Source: a virus. From it: a DNA stretch of 22,295 bases. Below, one piece after another: positions 9,081-15,930 of this stretch. The notes below the pieces were generated by a model. That model ran no database searches. It was given only the letters and a program-made list of their open reading frames with translations, and was not told where the DNA came from. The stretch lies in the IMG/VR virus record IMGVR_UViG_3300009151_000440, positions 1 to 22,295 of that record. One strand, 5' to 3'. Position 1 is the stretch's first letter. The number at the start of each line of letters is the position of its first letter. Both the position numbers and the translations under genes were made by a program.

Positions 9081-9359
9081 ATGGTTACTTTAGTTATAAC
9101 TGCTTTAGCTACCGCTTTTGTATTAACTGCCATAGAGGAGTTGGTACGAAATTTGGGCAAATTTAGAGGCTTAGTTGCTTTTCTTATAAGCCTTTTAGGA
9201 GCATATTTTACTGGCCCTAATGACTGGGGCATGATCATATTTACGGCTTTTGCCGGAGCATTTGCGGGATTGGCATGTTCTATGTCTATACTTAACCTGA
9301 TAGAGAGCCGTGAACCACGGACTCTACGAGGCATGCCACAGCGCATACCGCCACTGTAA
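9081..9359 (+). CDS. Small three-helix membrane protein (holin candidate)
   Basis: A 92-residue, strongly hydrophobic protein with three likely membrane helices: residues ~2-21 (VTLVITALATAFVLTAI), ~29-45 (RGLVAFLISLLGAYF) and ~49-71 (WGMIIFTAFAGAFAGLA). The tail is basic and proline-rich (ESREPRTLRGMPQRIPPL). Size and topology match class I holins, but many phage membrane proteins look the same, and no endolysin lies beside it, so 'membrane protein' is the safe reading. AAGGA at 9066-9070 supports ATG 9081; an ATG at 9070 reads only seven codons. It is the first gene after the tail module and lies just before the winged-helix replication gene, separated by 18 bases. A long antisense frame over the same bases (9035-9454) looks like a shadow. 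Confidence 0.6.
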   Translation: MVTLVITALATAFVLTAIEELVRNLGKFRGLVAFLISLLGAYFTGPNDWGMIIFTAFAGAFAGLACSMSILNLIESREPRTLRGMPQRIPPL

Positions 9360-9377
9360 GACGTTTTGGAGGGCATT

Positions 9378-10310
9378 TTGATAAGTTCTACCCCTATGAT
9401 GGATACGCGGCTCTCGCTGCGTTCTAGGGGCATTTGGGGCCTATTTATGGCCATGGGTCGAACCCTAACTACATCTGAAATCTACCCCTTAGTTCCTGAG
9501 GGCCGCGACTCTATACGCAAGGCTCTTCGGGAGCTAATTTCTGCTGGATATGTATCTGAGACTAAATTTAGAGGTAAAAATGGCCAGTGGACATACCAAT
9601 TAGATGTTAACCAGGCCTGGATTACCCGGGACGGATTTTCAGGGCCCCTTTTATACGATACCGCTATTAGCTATAGTACTAGTAGCTTAAGTACGTTAAT
9701 AGAACTTACTAACGTAAGTTCTAATAACGTATCGGGCGTGCCGCCCGAGGAAGTAAATACTAAAGAGGAGTATGTTCTAGTGAGTTGGCCAGGTCTTGAT
9801 GATGAAGCGCCAGAACCCAAGGCTAAAAAGAAATGGGTTGAAGACGACGAGGTTGGAGTCGTAGGGAACTTGGATCTTAGGGATAAGAAAGAAGTTCGGA
9901 ACGCAAAATATAAAAAAACTAAGTTTGATGCAGTACCTGCAGGTATGCGTAGGCACGAAAGGCCAGAGGAACTCTGGACTACAGAGGATTTGGTTAGTGA
10001 GTTTTATGAACTTACTCGTGAATCAGCACCAAATGTTCCTAGTCAGGTAAATGGCAAGAACTTAGCGTCTTGGATTAACCGACAAGTTAGTGATGGCGTT
10101 ACTCGTCTAGCTATACTAAAAGCAATTCGCGGATTCTTTAATGACCCGCGTTTGACAAAGGATCCCGGTATAGGCCATCCTTATTGGCGTAGGTTTGTGG
10201 CCTACTATCCAACAGTGCATGGTATTTACTCACGCACAGAAGATATAGAGTACACTGATGACGAGTTTGAAGCCCATAGGGCTAAGATGCTCAAACTATT
10301 GGAGGATTAA
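9378..10310 (+). CDS. Winged-helix DNA-binding protein, replication-initiator-like
   Basis: About 310 residues. The N-terminal ~65 residues form a winged helix: MDTRLSLRSRGIWGLFMAM, a turn, then RDSIRKALRELISAGYVSE (recognition helix) and a KNGQWTYQLDV wing. This is the arrangement of phage replication initiators and DnaD-type proteins, which begin with the same 'LSLrARGl' phrase. A serine/threonine/asparagine-rich linker follows (~residues 90-125), then an acidic/basic stretch and a C-terminal helical domain (ELWTTEDLVSEFYELT, ASWINRQVSDGVTRLAILKAI). I start at TTG 9378 because GGAGGG lies four bases upstream at 9368-9373; an in-frame TTG at 9366 and ATG at 9396 are alternatives. The gene is followed with one-base overlap by a DnaC-type loader, as lambda O is followed by P. 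The DNA encoding the linker is packed with palindromes. Function as origin-binding protein is inferred. Confidence 0.7.
   Translation: MISSTPMMDTRLSLRSRGIWGLFMAMGRTLTTSEIYPLVPEGRDSIRKALRELISAGYVSETKFRGKNGQWTYQLDVNQAWITRDGFSGPLLYDTAISYSTSSLSTLIELTNVSSNNVSGVPPEEVNTKEEYVLVSWPGLDDEAPEPKAKKKWVEDDEVGVVGNLDLRDKKEVRNAKYKKTKFDAVPAGMRRHERPEELWTTEDLVSEFYELTRESAPNVPSQVNGKNLASWINRQVSDGVTRLAILKAIRGFFNDPRLTKDPGIGHPYWRRFVAYYPTVHGIYSRTEDIEYTDDEFEAHRAKMLKLLED
9611..9748. other. Palindrome and heptamer cluster, candidate replication origin
   Basis: Within the initiator-like gene lie, in order: palindrome CCAGGCCTGG (9611-9620), CCCGGG (9625-9630), GGGCCC (9642-9647), a near-palindrome AGCTA/TAGCT around TAGTACTA (9669-9687), a perfect 10-base inverted repeat with a TAAC loop (arms 9700-9709 and 9714-9723) and a 7-base GC-rich hairpin with loop TGC (arms 9732-9738 and 9742-9748). 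The heptamer TAACGTA occurs inverted at 9692-9698 and direct at 9710-9716 and 9725-9731. Several other phage origins, lambda's in gene O being the best known, sit inside the initiator gene in the linker-coding part. The repeats are read directly from sequence; origin function is inference. Chance, or an RNA structure, are the alternatives. Confidence 0.4.
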
Positions 10311-10993
10311 TGTACGAGCTTTCTAGCGTACGTCCGTCTATACGAAGCCAGATAAACCAGTCTAATATTCCAGATAGGTTTATTGGCCTGACTCTTGAGG
10401 ATTTGAAGCCCTACCAAAATGGGGTCATAGATTCTGTACAAAAGTGGGTTGATTTGGTCTTAGATGGTCAAATTATTAAGGTTCGAGGCTCATCTAAGTG
10501 CGGTCTTGGCTTACTTCTAATTGGAATGCCAGGACATGGGAAGACTACTCTTGCTAGTGTAGTACTACAAGAAGTCTTACGTCAGGCGAGACCAGAACTT
10601 TGGGGATCAACCGAGACATTTGCTAAAAAACCAGGACTATTTGTAGATTATCCAAAGTTGTTACGTATACAGCAGCGTGCTTGGAAAGATGACGATGGGC
10701 CAGAAGCCCAACTGATTCAAAGCGTGTACGGTGATGCTAGTGGCGCCGACAACATAAGTTTGTTAGTGCTAGACGACTTAGGCAAGGAACACAAGACTGC
10801 GTCAGGCTGGGCTGAAAATACGTTTGACTCTGTTTTACGGTCTCGACATAACGCAGGTCTTCCGACTATAGTTACATCAAATGTTCCACTTAAGAATTGG
10901 GGAGATGTTTATGGGCAGCCAATGGAAAGTTTTGCTCACGAAGCGTTCTTACCATTTAATATAATTTCACAGGAGGGTGATCGTAGGAAATGA
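10310..10993 (+). CDS. DnaC-like AAA+ ATPase, helicase loader
   Basis: A 227-residue AAA+ protein of the DnaC/IstB type, the right size for a phage or bacterial helicase loader. Seen: an N-terminal segment ending in YQNGVIDSVQKWVDLV; Walker A GMPGHGKTT at residues 72-80; Walker B LLVLDDLG with D155/D156; sensor 1 TIVTSN at residues 186-191; an arginine-rich VLRSRHNAG just before it that probably carries the arginine finger. Between A and B lies FVDYPKLLRIQQRAW, equivalent to the DnaC 'l.r.i...w' region. It overlaps the winged-helix gene by one base (TAATG), with GGAGGA at 10301-10306, and the replicative helicase follows two genes on. It would load that helicase onto single-stranded DNA at the origin. 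The short N-terminal domain presumably binds the helicase. Confidence 0.85.
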   Translation: MYELSSVRPSIRSQINQSNIPDRFIGLTLEDLKPYQNGVIDSVQKWVDLVLDGQIIKVRGSSKCGLGLLLIGMPGHGKTTLASVVLQEVLRQARPELWGSTETFAKKPGLFVDYPKLLRIQQRAWKDDDGPEAQLIQSVYGDASGADNISLLVLDDLGKEHKTASGWAENTFDSVLRSRHNAGLPTIVTSNVPLKNWGDVYGQPMESFAHEAFLPFNIISQEGDRRK

Positions 10994-11292
10994 AGGATAA
11001 GACAATGGCTAAATCTGAGTGGCGTACTGTACAGTTTTTTCTATCTCCTCGTGGAGTCTTTGAGGTAGAGATAGACTTAAACAGTGATAATGTTCGATGC
11101 ACTTGTTCCGGATTTGAAACCCGTAAGCTTTGCAAGCACACCCGCATGGTTGTTGCTAGGGCTAAACGCAATGACGGCATTTATCCTCTTAAAGTTTCAT
11201 CACGTGCGTCTAAAAAAGAAAGCGATGCCGCTCAAGAGTCTACAGAGTCCTTCCGGGATTTTGTGATAAAATACGGATACATAGAGGCATAG
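10990..11292 (+). CDS. SWIM-type zinc-finger small protein
   Basis: A 100-residue protein with a SWIM signature C-x-C-x8-C-x-H: C37, C39, C48 and H50, in CTCSGFETRKLCKHTRMV. SWIM zinc fingers bind DNA or protein partners in recombination and ATPase-associated proteins; here there is nothing else recognisable except a basic helix (ARAKRNDG) and a short C-terminal helix (ESFRDFVIKYGYIEA). ATG 10990 overlaps the previous stop in ATGA; the in-frame ATG at 11005 (MAKSEWRTV) has a better placed AAGGAT at 10993-10998 and is just as plausible. Position between loader and helicase suggests a role in replication or its regulation, but this is context only. Confidence 0.7.
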   Translation: MKDKTMAKSEWRTVQFFLSPRGVFEVEIDLNSDNVRCTCSGFETRKLCKHTRMVVARAKRNDGIYPLKVSSRASKKESDAAQESTESFRDFVIKYGYIEA

Positions 11293-11295
11293 GAT

Positions 11296-11703
11296 ATGCA
11301 AGGAGGGGACTTAAGTAATGAAGAACCGCGTAGGGCTGTTGTTACTCTTGATTGCATTTTGGATCGGGAGCCTGTCATAAAAAAGGTCTTTGGCCTTATT
11401 TCAACATCATCTGAAAATGTTACCTATAACCGTGGCATGCTTGCCCGGTTTTGGAATTATTCTAGCTACACAAATTTTGTTTTAGAGTTAGTTGGGTTTG
11501 GGTATTCTCAGAAAGAAATGGATGAGATTATGGAGGACCTTGACAATCTAGGCACTAATCCATTTAGATATGGTAAGTCATATAGTGTGGTTTCCGATTT
11601 GGTTTCAGAACTTCCTTATCGAAGCGAACTTGTATGCGTGATAGACGTACCAACTCGTGCACTACGTTATGGTAGTTGGTACTACGACCTTGGGAGGGTT
11701 TAA
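11296..11703 (+). CDS. Unknown phage protein within replication operon
   Basis: A 135-residue protein I do not recognise. It begins with a polar stretch and a beta-type segment (RAVVTLDCILDREPVIKKVFGLI), then a mixed helical centre with aromatic residues (MLARFWNYSSYTNFVLELVGF, SQKEMDEIMEDLDNL), and closes with beta strands (RSELVCVIDVPTRALRYGSWYYDL). No catalytic or metal motif is obvious, and no membrane segment. ATG 11296 has AGAGG at 11283-11287, eight bases upstream. A much stronger ribosome binding site (AAGGAGGGG at 11300-11308) lies inside this gene and faces a different frame; see the nested peptide entry. The stop overlaps the helicase start in TAATG, so the gene is surely expressed with helicase. 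A structural fold prediction would be needed to say more. Confidence 0.65.
   Translation: MQGGDLSNEEPRRAVVTLDCILDREPVIKKVFGLISTSSENVTYNRGMLARFWNYSSYTNFVLELVGFGYSQKEMDEIMEDLDNLGTNPFRYGKSYSVVSDLVSELPYRSELVCVIDVPTRALRYGSWYYDLGRV
11318..11380 (+). CDS. Possible nested 20-residue hydrophobic peptide
   Basis: Out of frame inside the unknown gene at 11296, an ATG at 11318 follows AAGGAGGGG (11300-11308) by nine bases, the best placed ribosome binding site in the vicinity. It reads 20 codons with a basic N-terminus, an uninterrupted hydrophobic run and a TAA at 11378-11380: MKNRVGLLLLLIAFWIGSLS. That is the shape of a one-pass membrane peptide or a signal-like leader. The surrounding gene codes convincingly in the other frame, so this may be chance; the binding site, however, serves no other start well. 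Treat as a candidate only. Confidence 0.25.
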   Translation: MKNRVGLLLLLIAFWIGSLS

Positions 11704-12926
11704 TGGCTGCGGATAATGAACTCCGTTTAATAAGTCGTGCAATACGCACGCGAGATATCTCTACAATCCTAGAGTATGGATTAGAAGATGATTGGTTTTA
11801 TGTAGAAGAGAACCGCACTGTGTGGAAGTTTATCCGCACACATCACTCTAAGTATTCTGAGGTTCCTACAGCTGTAACTATCAAAGATAATTTTCCTACA
11901 TATCGGTTACTTAACGTAGAAGATACTGTTGAGTATTTGCTTGATCAGTTGGTTGAGTATCGCAAGCGCCAAAAAGCAATTGAGATTGTGCAGGATGCTG
12001 CAGAAGCTATTTCATCTGGCGATCATTCAGTAGCAATTGATTTAATGACCCGAGGCGTTGCAGGCTTCTTTGATGATGGGCTTAGCGCATCTACGGATGT
12101 TGACTTAACTAAAACTCCTATGGATCGATATCAGGAATATCTTGATATCAAAACTCGCCCAAATGGTTTAATCGGTATGGCCACAGGATTCTCCTTGATT
12201 GACCAAGCAACTGCAGGTTTACAACCAGGTCAGTTAGTAGTAATTATTGCTCCACCTAAAACAGGTAAGTCAGTCATTGCTCTACAGACCGCTGTTAACT
12301 TACATGAAGATGGTTTTGTTCCAATGTTTCAGTCTTTTGAGATGAGCAACCAAGAGCAGAAAGCACGTCACGATGCAATGCGTGCCAACATTTCTTATGC
12401 TCGGTTGACCCGAGGTGCCCTCAAAACAGATGAAGAAGCGCGTTACCAAAAGTCTCTTAAGCGTATGGAAGATATGCACAACTTTTACTTAACCGACAGC
12501 GTTTCTGCTCGCACTATCTCCGGTTTGTCAGCCAAGGTCGATAAGCTACAGCCAGACATAATTTTTGTGGACGGTGTTTATTTAATGATGGATGAAATTA
12601 GTGGTGAGCAAAACAACGCTCTAGCACTTACTAACATTACTCGATCATTAAAACGGTTAGCACAAAAAGCAAAGAAGCCGGTAGTAGTTACTACGCAGGT
12701 TTTGGAATGGAAGATGAAAAAGGGCCGTGTATCCGCCGGGTCTATTGGCTACTCATCATCGTTCTTCCAAGATGCAGACGTTATACTTGCACTTGAGCGA
12801 CAGGATCCAGAAGACGATTCATCCCGCTTATTCCGCATAGAAGCTAGCCGTAACTGTGGCAAGGTTGAAGTAGAACTAATGTGGGATTGGGAAAACGGTA
12901 AGTTTCAAGAATATCCAAACCCATAA
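11703..12926 (+). CDS. DnaB-like replicative DNA helicase
   Basis: A 407-residue RecA-fold hexameric helicase of the DnaB family; host DnaB is slightly longer (about 450-470). The N-terminal ~140 residues are the helical primase/loader interaction domain. The motor begins near PNGLIGMATGFSLIDQATAGL, with Walker A APPKTGKS at residues 183-190, FEMSNQEQ (E213 after the second strand), Walker B DIIFVDG with D290, and VVVTTQV with Q332. GRVSAGSIGYSSSFFQDAD is the typical loop leading to the arginine-finger strand (RIEASRNCG). Start chosen at ATG 11703, overlapping the previous stop in TAATG with a GGGAGG site just upstream; an in-frame TTG at 11676 would add only MVLRPWEGL. It would unwind the fork, loaded by the DnaC-like protein encoded upstream and working with the primase encoded downstream. 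Confidence 0.9.
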   Translation: MAADNELRLISRAIRTRDISTILEYGLEDDWFYVEENRTVWKFIRTHHSKYSEVPTAVTIKDNFPTYRLLNVEDTVEYLLDQLVEYRKRQKAIEIVQDAAEAISSGDHSVAIDLMTRGVAGFFDDGLSASTDVDLTKTPMDRYQEYLDIKTRPNGLIGMATGFSLIDQATAGLQPGQLVVIIAPPKTGKSVIALQTAVNLHEDGFVPMFQSFEMSNQEQKARHDAMRANISYARLTRGALKTDEEARYQKSLKRMEDMHNFYLTDSVSARTISGLSAKVDKLQPDIIFVDGVYLMMDEISGEQNNALALTNITRSLKRLAQKAKKPVVVTTQVLEWKMKKGRVSAGSIGYSSSFFQDADVILALERQDPEDDSSRLFRIEASRNCGKVEVELMWDWENGKFQEYPNP

Positions 12927-12953
12927 AATAAATACACTGACTAGGAGGAAGTC

Positions 12954-13211
12954 ATGGACTTTGGTCCCAATTTTGAAGGTAAGCAAAAGTGTATGGAAGT
13001 GGAAGATCCAGACATGTTTTTTCCGCACCCATCTGATCGTGCAGGCATAGCTGCAGCAAAAGAAGTTTGCAATAGTTGCGCGTTTATTACAGAATGTTTA
13101 AGCTATGCTGTACGCCATCCAGAACTACAAGGTGTCTGGGGAGGGTTAACGCAGCGTCAAAGGGAAACGCTACGGTCAAAATTAAGGAATAAAGCTAATG
13201 TTACTAACTAA
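12954..13211 (+). CDS. WhiB-family iron-sulfur transcriptional regulator
   Basis: An 85-residue protein with the complete WhiB pattern: four cysteines C13, C39, C42 and C48 (spacing x25, x2, x5) to hold a 4Fe-4S cluster, AKEVCNSC before YAVRHPE, and the GVWGGL turn at residues 60-65 followed by a basic C-terminal helix (TQRQRETLRSKLRNK) that would touch DNA or sigma factor. WhiB proteins occur in actinobacteria and their phages; phage versions (for example WhiB of mycobacteriophage TM4) can interfere with host WhiB regulators. AGGAGG lies at 12943-12948. The last 14 bases overlap the primase gene in another frame. Its place amid replisome genes, in a single transcription unit with them, is unusual. 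Regulation of host or phage genes is inferred. Confidence 0.92.
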   Translation: MDFGPNFEGKQKCMEVEDPDMFFPHPSDRAGIAAAKEVCNSCAFITECLSYAVRHPELQGVWGGLTQRQRETLRSKLRNKANVTN

Positions 13212-14178
13212 CGATAAAGTAAAAACTGTTTTAACTAACCTTAGTATTGAAGTTGAGAACGAGCGTGGAGATGAAATTCTGGCATTATGCCCAGGTCACG
13301 AACTGCGCACTGGAAAAGTAGATCAAAACCCTTCTTGGTCTATCAACACTGAGACTGGAGTACACCACTGTTTTTCTTGTGGGTATAAGGGCAATCTTTT
13401 AACCCTTGTAGCAGAACAAAAAGAGTTCTACACATCTTGGAATCGTTTAGATCTTGAGGGTGCACAAGAATGGCTACGTCAGAATTCAAAGATTGATCTT
13501 CCTATGCTCATAAAACAAATGGAAGAAATTAAAGAATCATATGTTGCTATACCTAAGCCAGTTCCTATGAGTGAAGCCCGCCTTGCTCTATTTTCTACAG
13601 AAATACCTAAAAACGTTTTAGATTCCCGCCTACTAAACGAAGACTCGACAAAAAAGTATGGGGTTCTTTGGGACTCTGTTAATGCACGTTGGATTCTTCC
13701 GATACGTACTTGGGAAGATAACGAGCTTATGGGCTGGCAAGAAAAAGGATATCGGGAGCGTTATTTTAAGAACCGTCCTACAGGTATTGCTAAAAGCAAA
13801 ACATTATTCAATAGTTACAACACTGAATATGATCGCAGGATGATAGTTGTAGAAAGTCCGCTAGATGCTGTACGCCTACATTCTGCTGGGATTATGGGTG
13901 GTCTAGCATCTTTTGGTACTTCTATAAGTCCAGATCAGTTTGCTATTTTTAGAGAGACCGAAGATTTAATCTTTGCTTTTGATAATGACGAGCCAGGCCG
14001 TGTTGCAGCATTACGTATGTTAGATCTTTGCCGTAAGACTGGAATGGAATGTAAGTTTTTTAACTACGATGATGTAGAATGTAAGGATATTGGTGAAATG
14101 ACTAATAACCTTATACATCGTGGTATTGAAACTGCAAAGCACTGTGTACTAGGTAAAGCAGCTATTCTGGGAGCGTAA
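13198..14178 (+). CDS. DnaG-type primase (CHC2 zinc finger and TOPRIM)
   Basis: A 326-residue primase, shorter than bacterial DnaG (~600) but usual for phage. Zinc-binding domain: C31 and H34 in CPGH, then C58 and C61 in CFSCGYKGN. TOPRIM catalytic core: E219 in VVESPLDAVRL, then GLASFGTSISPDQ and the metal-binding DxD in FDNDEPG (D262, D264). A helical spacer (residues ~80-200) contains the W-I-L-P-I-R segment of the RNA polymerase core. Start ATG 13198 has AAGGA at 13184-13188 and overlaps the end of the whiB gene by 14 bases. No C-terminal helicase domain is fused, consistent with a separate DnaB protein in the same operon. It makes RNA primers for lagging strand synthesis. Confidence 0.88.
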   Translation: MLLTNDKVKTVLTNLSIEVENERGDEILALCPGHELRTGKVDQNPSWSINTETGVHHCFSCGYKGNLLTLVAEQKEFYTSWNRLDLEGAQEWLRQNSKIDLPMLIKQMEEIKESYVAIPKPVPMSEARLALFSTEIPKNVLDSRLLNEDSTKKYGVLWDSVNARWILPIRTWEDNELMGWQEKGYRERYFKNRPTGIAKSKTLFNSYNTEYDRRMIVVESPLDAVRLHSAGIMGGLASFGTSISPDQFAIFRETEDLIFAFDNDEPGRVAALRMLDLCRKTGMECKFFNYDDVECKDIGEMTNNLIHRGIETAKHCVLGKAAILGA

Positions 14179-15734
14179 TGTCGTTTATAGGTACTCTTTT
14201 GCCTTATCAAGTAGAGGCTGTAGAACGCATGTGCAAGCAAGGCAAAATGCTTGTAGCATATGACCTCGGTCTTGGTAAGACAGTGATTACTATCTCAGCA
14301 ATTGAGAAGCTCCGGGACCAGGGAAAGATCTCTGGCCCGGGGCTTGTCATATGCCTATCAAGTCTTAAATATCAGTGGGCATCTCAAATAGAAAAATTTA
14401 CTGGCGGTTCAGCTAAAGCTTTAGTAATAGATGGAACTCCAGCTGCTCGCATAAAACAATATGCTGCTGCTAAAGAGTATGACTATGTAATTATTAACTA
14501 TGAACAAGCAGTAAAAGACTTCGATCTTGTTAAAAAATTACAAAGGTCATTCATAGTTGCAGATGAAGCCACAGCTTTAAAAAGCTTTAAATCAAAACGG
14601 TCAAAATACGTAAAAAAACTGCAAGCTCCTTATGTTTTTGCTCTTACAGGCACTCCAGTAGAAAATGGTAAAGCAGAAGAGTTATTCTCAATTATGGAGT
14701 TTGTAAATTCTCGCGTATTTGGAAGGTTTATTGATTTTGAGTTTAAGCACATAGTTCGTAACTACTTTGGTGGAATTGAGCGGTATAAGAACCTAGATGC
14801 TCTGTACAGGATTCTCAGTACTTCGTGTGTTCGTAAACGCCAGTCAGACCCAGATGTTTCGCCATATCTACCAGAGACTATGCACGCCGCACCAATTCTT
14901 GTTCCTTTGGATAAAGCTAGCCAAACGCTTTATGACACAATAACTGAGCAGTTAATTGCTGACTTAGATGAAGCTGTGGAAACCTTTTCTGATCTAAATT
15001 TATTTACAGACAATCCATATGACCCAATGATCAATGAAATAAAGGGCCGGATTATGTCCAAAGTTACTGTGTTACGCATGCTTTGCGATCACCCAGAATT
15101 AGTTCTGCGAAGTGGTCAGGCCAATAATGCTGATCCATTAGGTATAGAAGGATCTAAATACGCCGGGGAATTGGTAGACGTTGGAGCTTTAAATCGTGTA
15201 GTAAAAGCACCAAAACTAGAGGTACTCAAAGAAATAGTTACAGACTTCTTATCCCAAAGCTCTAAAAATAAGGTCGTTATATTCACAAGTTTTGTACATA
15301 TGGTGGATATAATTGCTAAAGAGTTTGAAGCATTCAATGCCCAGACTTTTACCGGTCGAATGAACGCTAAGGAAAAAGAAGATGCTAAAATCGATTTTCA
15401 AACTAATCCTACTACCCGCATTATTGTCAGCTCTGACGCTGGTGGGTATGGGGTGGATCTCCCTCAGGCTAACTTACTTATTAACTACGACCTCCCCTGG
15501 AACGCAGGTCTAGCAACACAACGTAATGGTCGAATTCAGAGGGCCTCTAGTACTTGGAAGCACATTGTCATTCAAGATGTTATAGTTAAGGCATCAATTG
15601 AAGAACGTCAATATGAGATGCTGCAACAAAAGTTGTCAGTAGCCTCGGCTATAGTTGATGGAGAAGGTATAGATTCCAAAGGTTCTCTAGAACTTACTGC
15701 AGGATCGCTTAGGCAGTTTTTGCAATCTATCTAG
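14178..15734 (+). CDS. SNF2-family DNA translocase/helicase
   Basis: A 518-residue superfamily 2 protein of the SNF2 class. Motifs in order: LLPYQVEAV (Q region), motif I DLGLGKT at residues 29-35, Ia VICLSSLKYQW, motif II DEAT (D129-T132), motif III LTGTP at 156-160, a short insertion, then the C-terminal lobe with VVIFTSFVHMVDII (IV), SSDAGGYGVDLPQAN (V) and the arginine-finger motif WNAGLATQRNGRIQR (VI). Overlap with the primase stop is TAATG. Phage SNF2 proteins of this size act in fork restart, branch migration or replication-linked recombination, comparable in role to T4 UvsW. No nuclease domain is visible. A GC-rich hairpin lies in the coding DNA at 14312-14340. Confidence 0.88.
   Translation: MSFIGTLLPYQVEAVERMCKQGKMLVAYDLGLGKTVITISAIEKLRDQGKISGPGLVICLSSLKYQWASQIEKFTGGSAKALVIDGTPAARIKQYAAAKEYDYVIINYEQAVKDFDLVKKLQRSFIVADEATALKSFKSKRSKYVKKLQAPYVFALTGTPVENGKAEELFSIMEFVNSRVFGRFIDFEFKHIVRNYFGGIERYKNLDALYRILSTSCVRKRQSDPDVSPYLPETMHAAPILVPLDKASQTLYDTITEQLIADLDEAVETFSDLNLFTDNPYDPMINEIKGRIMSKVTVLRMLCDHPELVLRSGQANNADPLGIEGSKYAGELVDVGALNRVVKAPKLEVLKEIVTDFLSQSSKNKVVIFTSFVHMVDIIAKEFEAFNAQTFTGRMNAKEKEDAKIDFQTNPTTRIIVSSDAGGYGVDLPQANLLINYDLPWNAGLATQRNGRIQRASSTWKHIVIQDVIVKASIEERQYEMLQQKLSVASAIVDGEGIDSKGSLELTAGSLRQFLQSI
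14312..14340. other. Stable coding-region hairpin in SNF2 gene
   Basis: The bases at 14312-14316 (CCGGG) pair with 14336-14340 (CCCGG); after a bulged A, 14318-14324 pairs with 14329-14335 including one G-T wobble, closing an AAGA loop. Twelve pairs in an otherwise AT-rich genome, encoding DQGKISGPG between helicase motifs I and Ia. No T-run follows, so it does not look like a terminator. It may be chance from glycine/proline codons; role unknown. Confidence 0.3.
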
Positions 15735-15776
15735 AGGTATACTAGGATGTTGGGGGGGCAAAGATTAGGAGATACG

Positions 15777-15914
15777 GTGTCTAATCAAACGCCTACACGT
15801 ACTATCAGAGTTTCAGACGAACTCTGGAATGCAGCAAAAGAAAAAGCTGCAGAACTGGGTGTCACAGTTACTGATATAGTAATTGCAGCACTTGAAGAAC
15901 TTATAGAAAGTTAA
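15777..15914 (+). CDS. Ribbon-helix-helix mini-protein (Arc/MetJ-type)
   Basis: A 45-residue protein of the ribbon-helix-helix class, which dimerises to put an antiparallel beta ribbon in the DNA major groove. Seen: the short strand TRTIRVSDELW, helix 1 NAAKEKAAELG, turn and helix 2 TVTDIVIAALEELIES; arginine/threonine at the strand would contact DNA. Start GTG 15777 has AGGAG at 15767-15771, five bases upstream; an in-frame ATG at 15747 would add a glycine-rich ten-residue extension and lacks a binding site. It lies between the SNF2 gene and a conserved unknown gene. A regulator that controls its own operon is the usual role of such proteins; the target is unknown. It is too short to be found by usual length cut-offs. 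Confidence 0.7.
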   Translation: MSNQTPTRTIRVSDELWNAAKEKAAELGVTVTDIVIAALEELIES

Positions 15915-15930
15915 TTATTTAGGAGGGCTA

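Noticed and set aside
9035-9454. 139-codon antisense frame opposite the small membrane protein
   Set aside because: No recognisable domain, and it covers a convincing sense membrane protein and the start of the winged-helix gene; there is no ribosome binding site, and all other genes run on the + strand.
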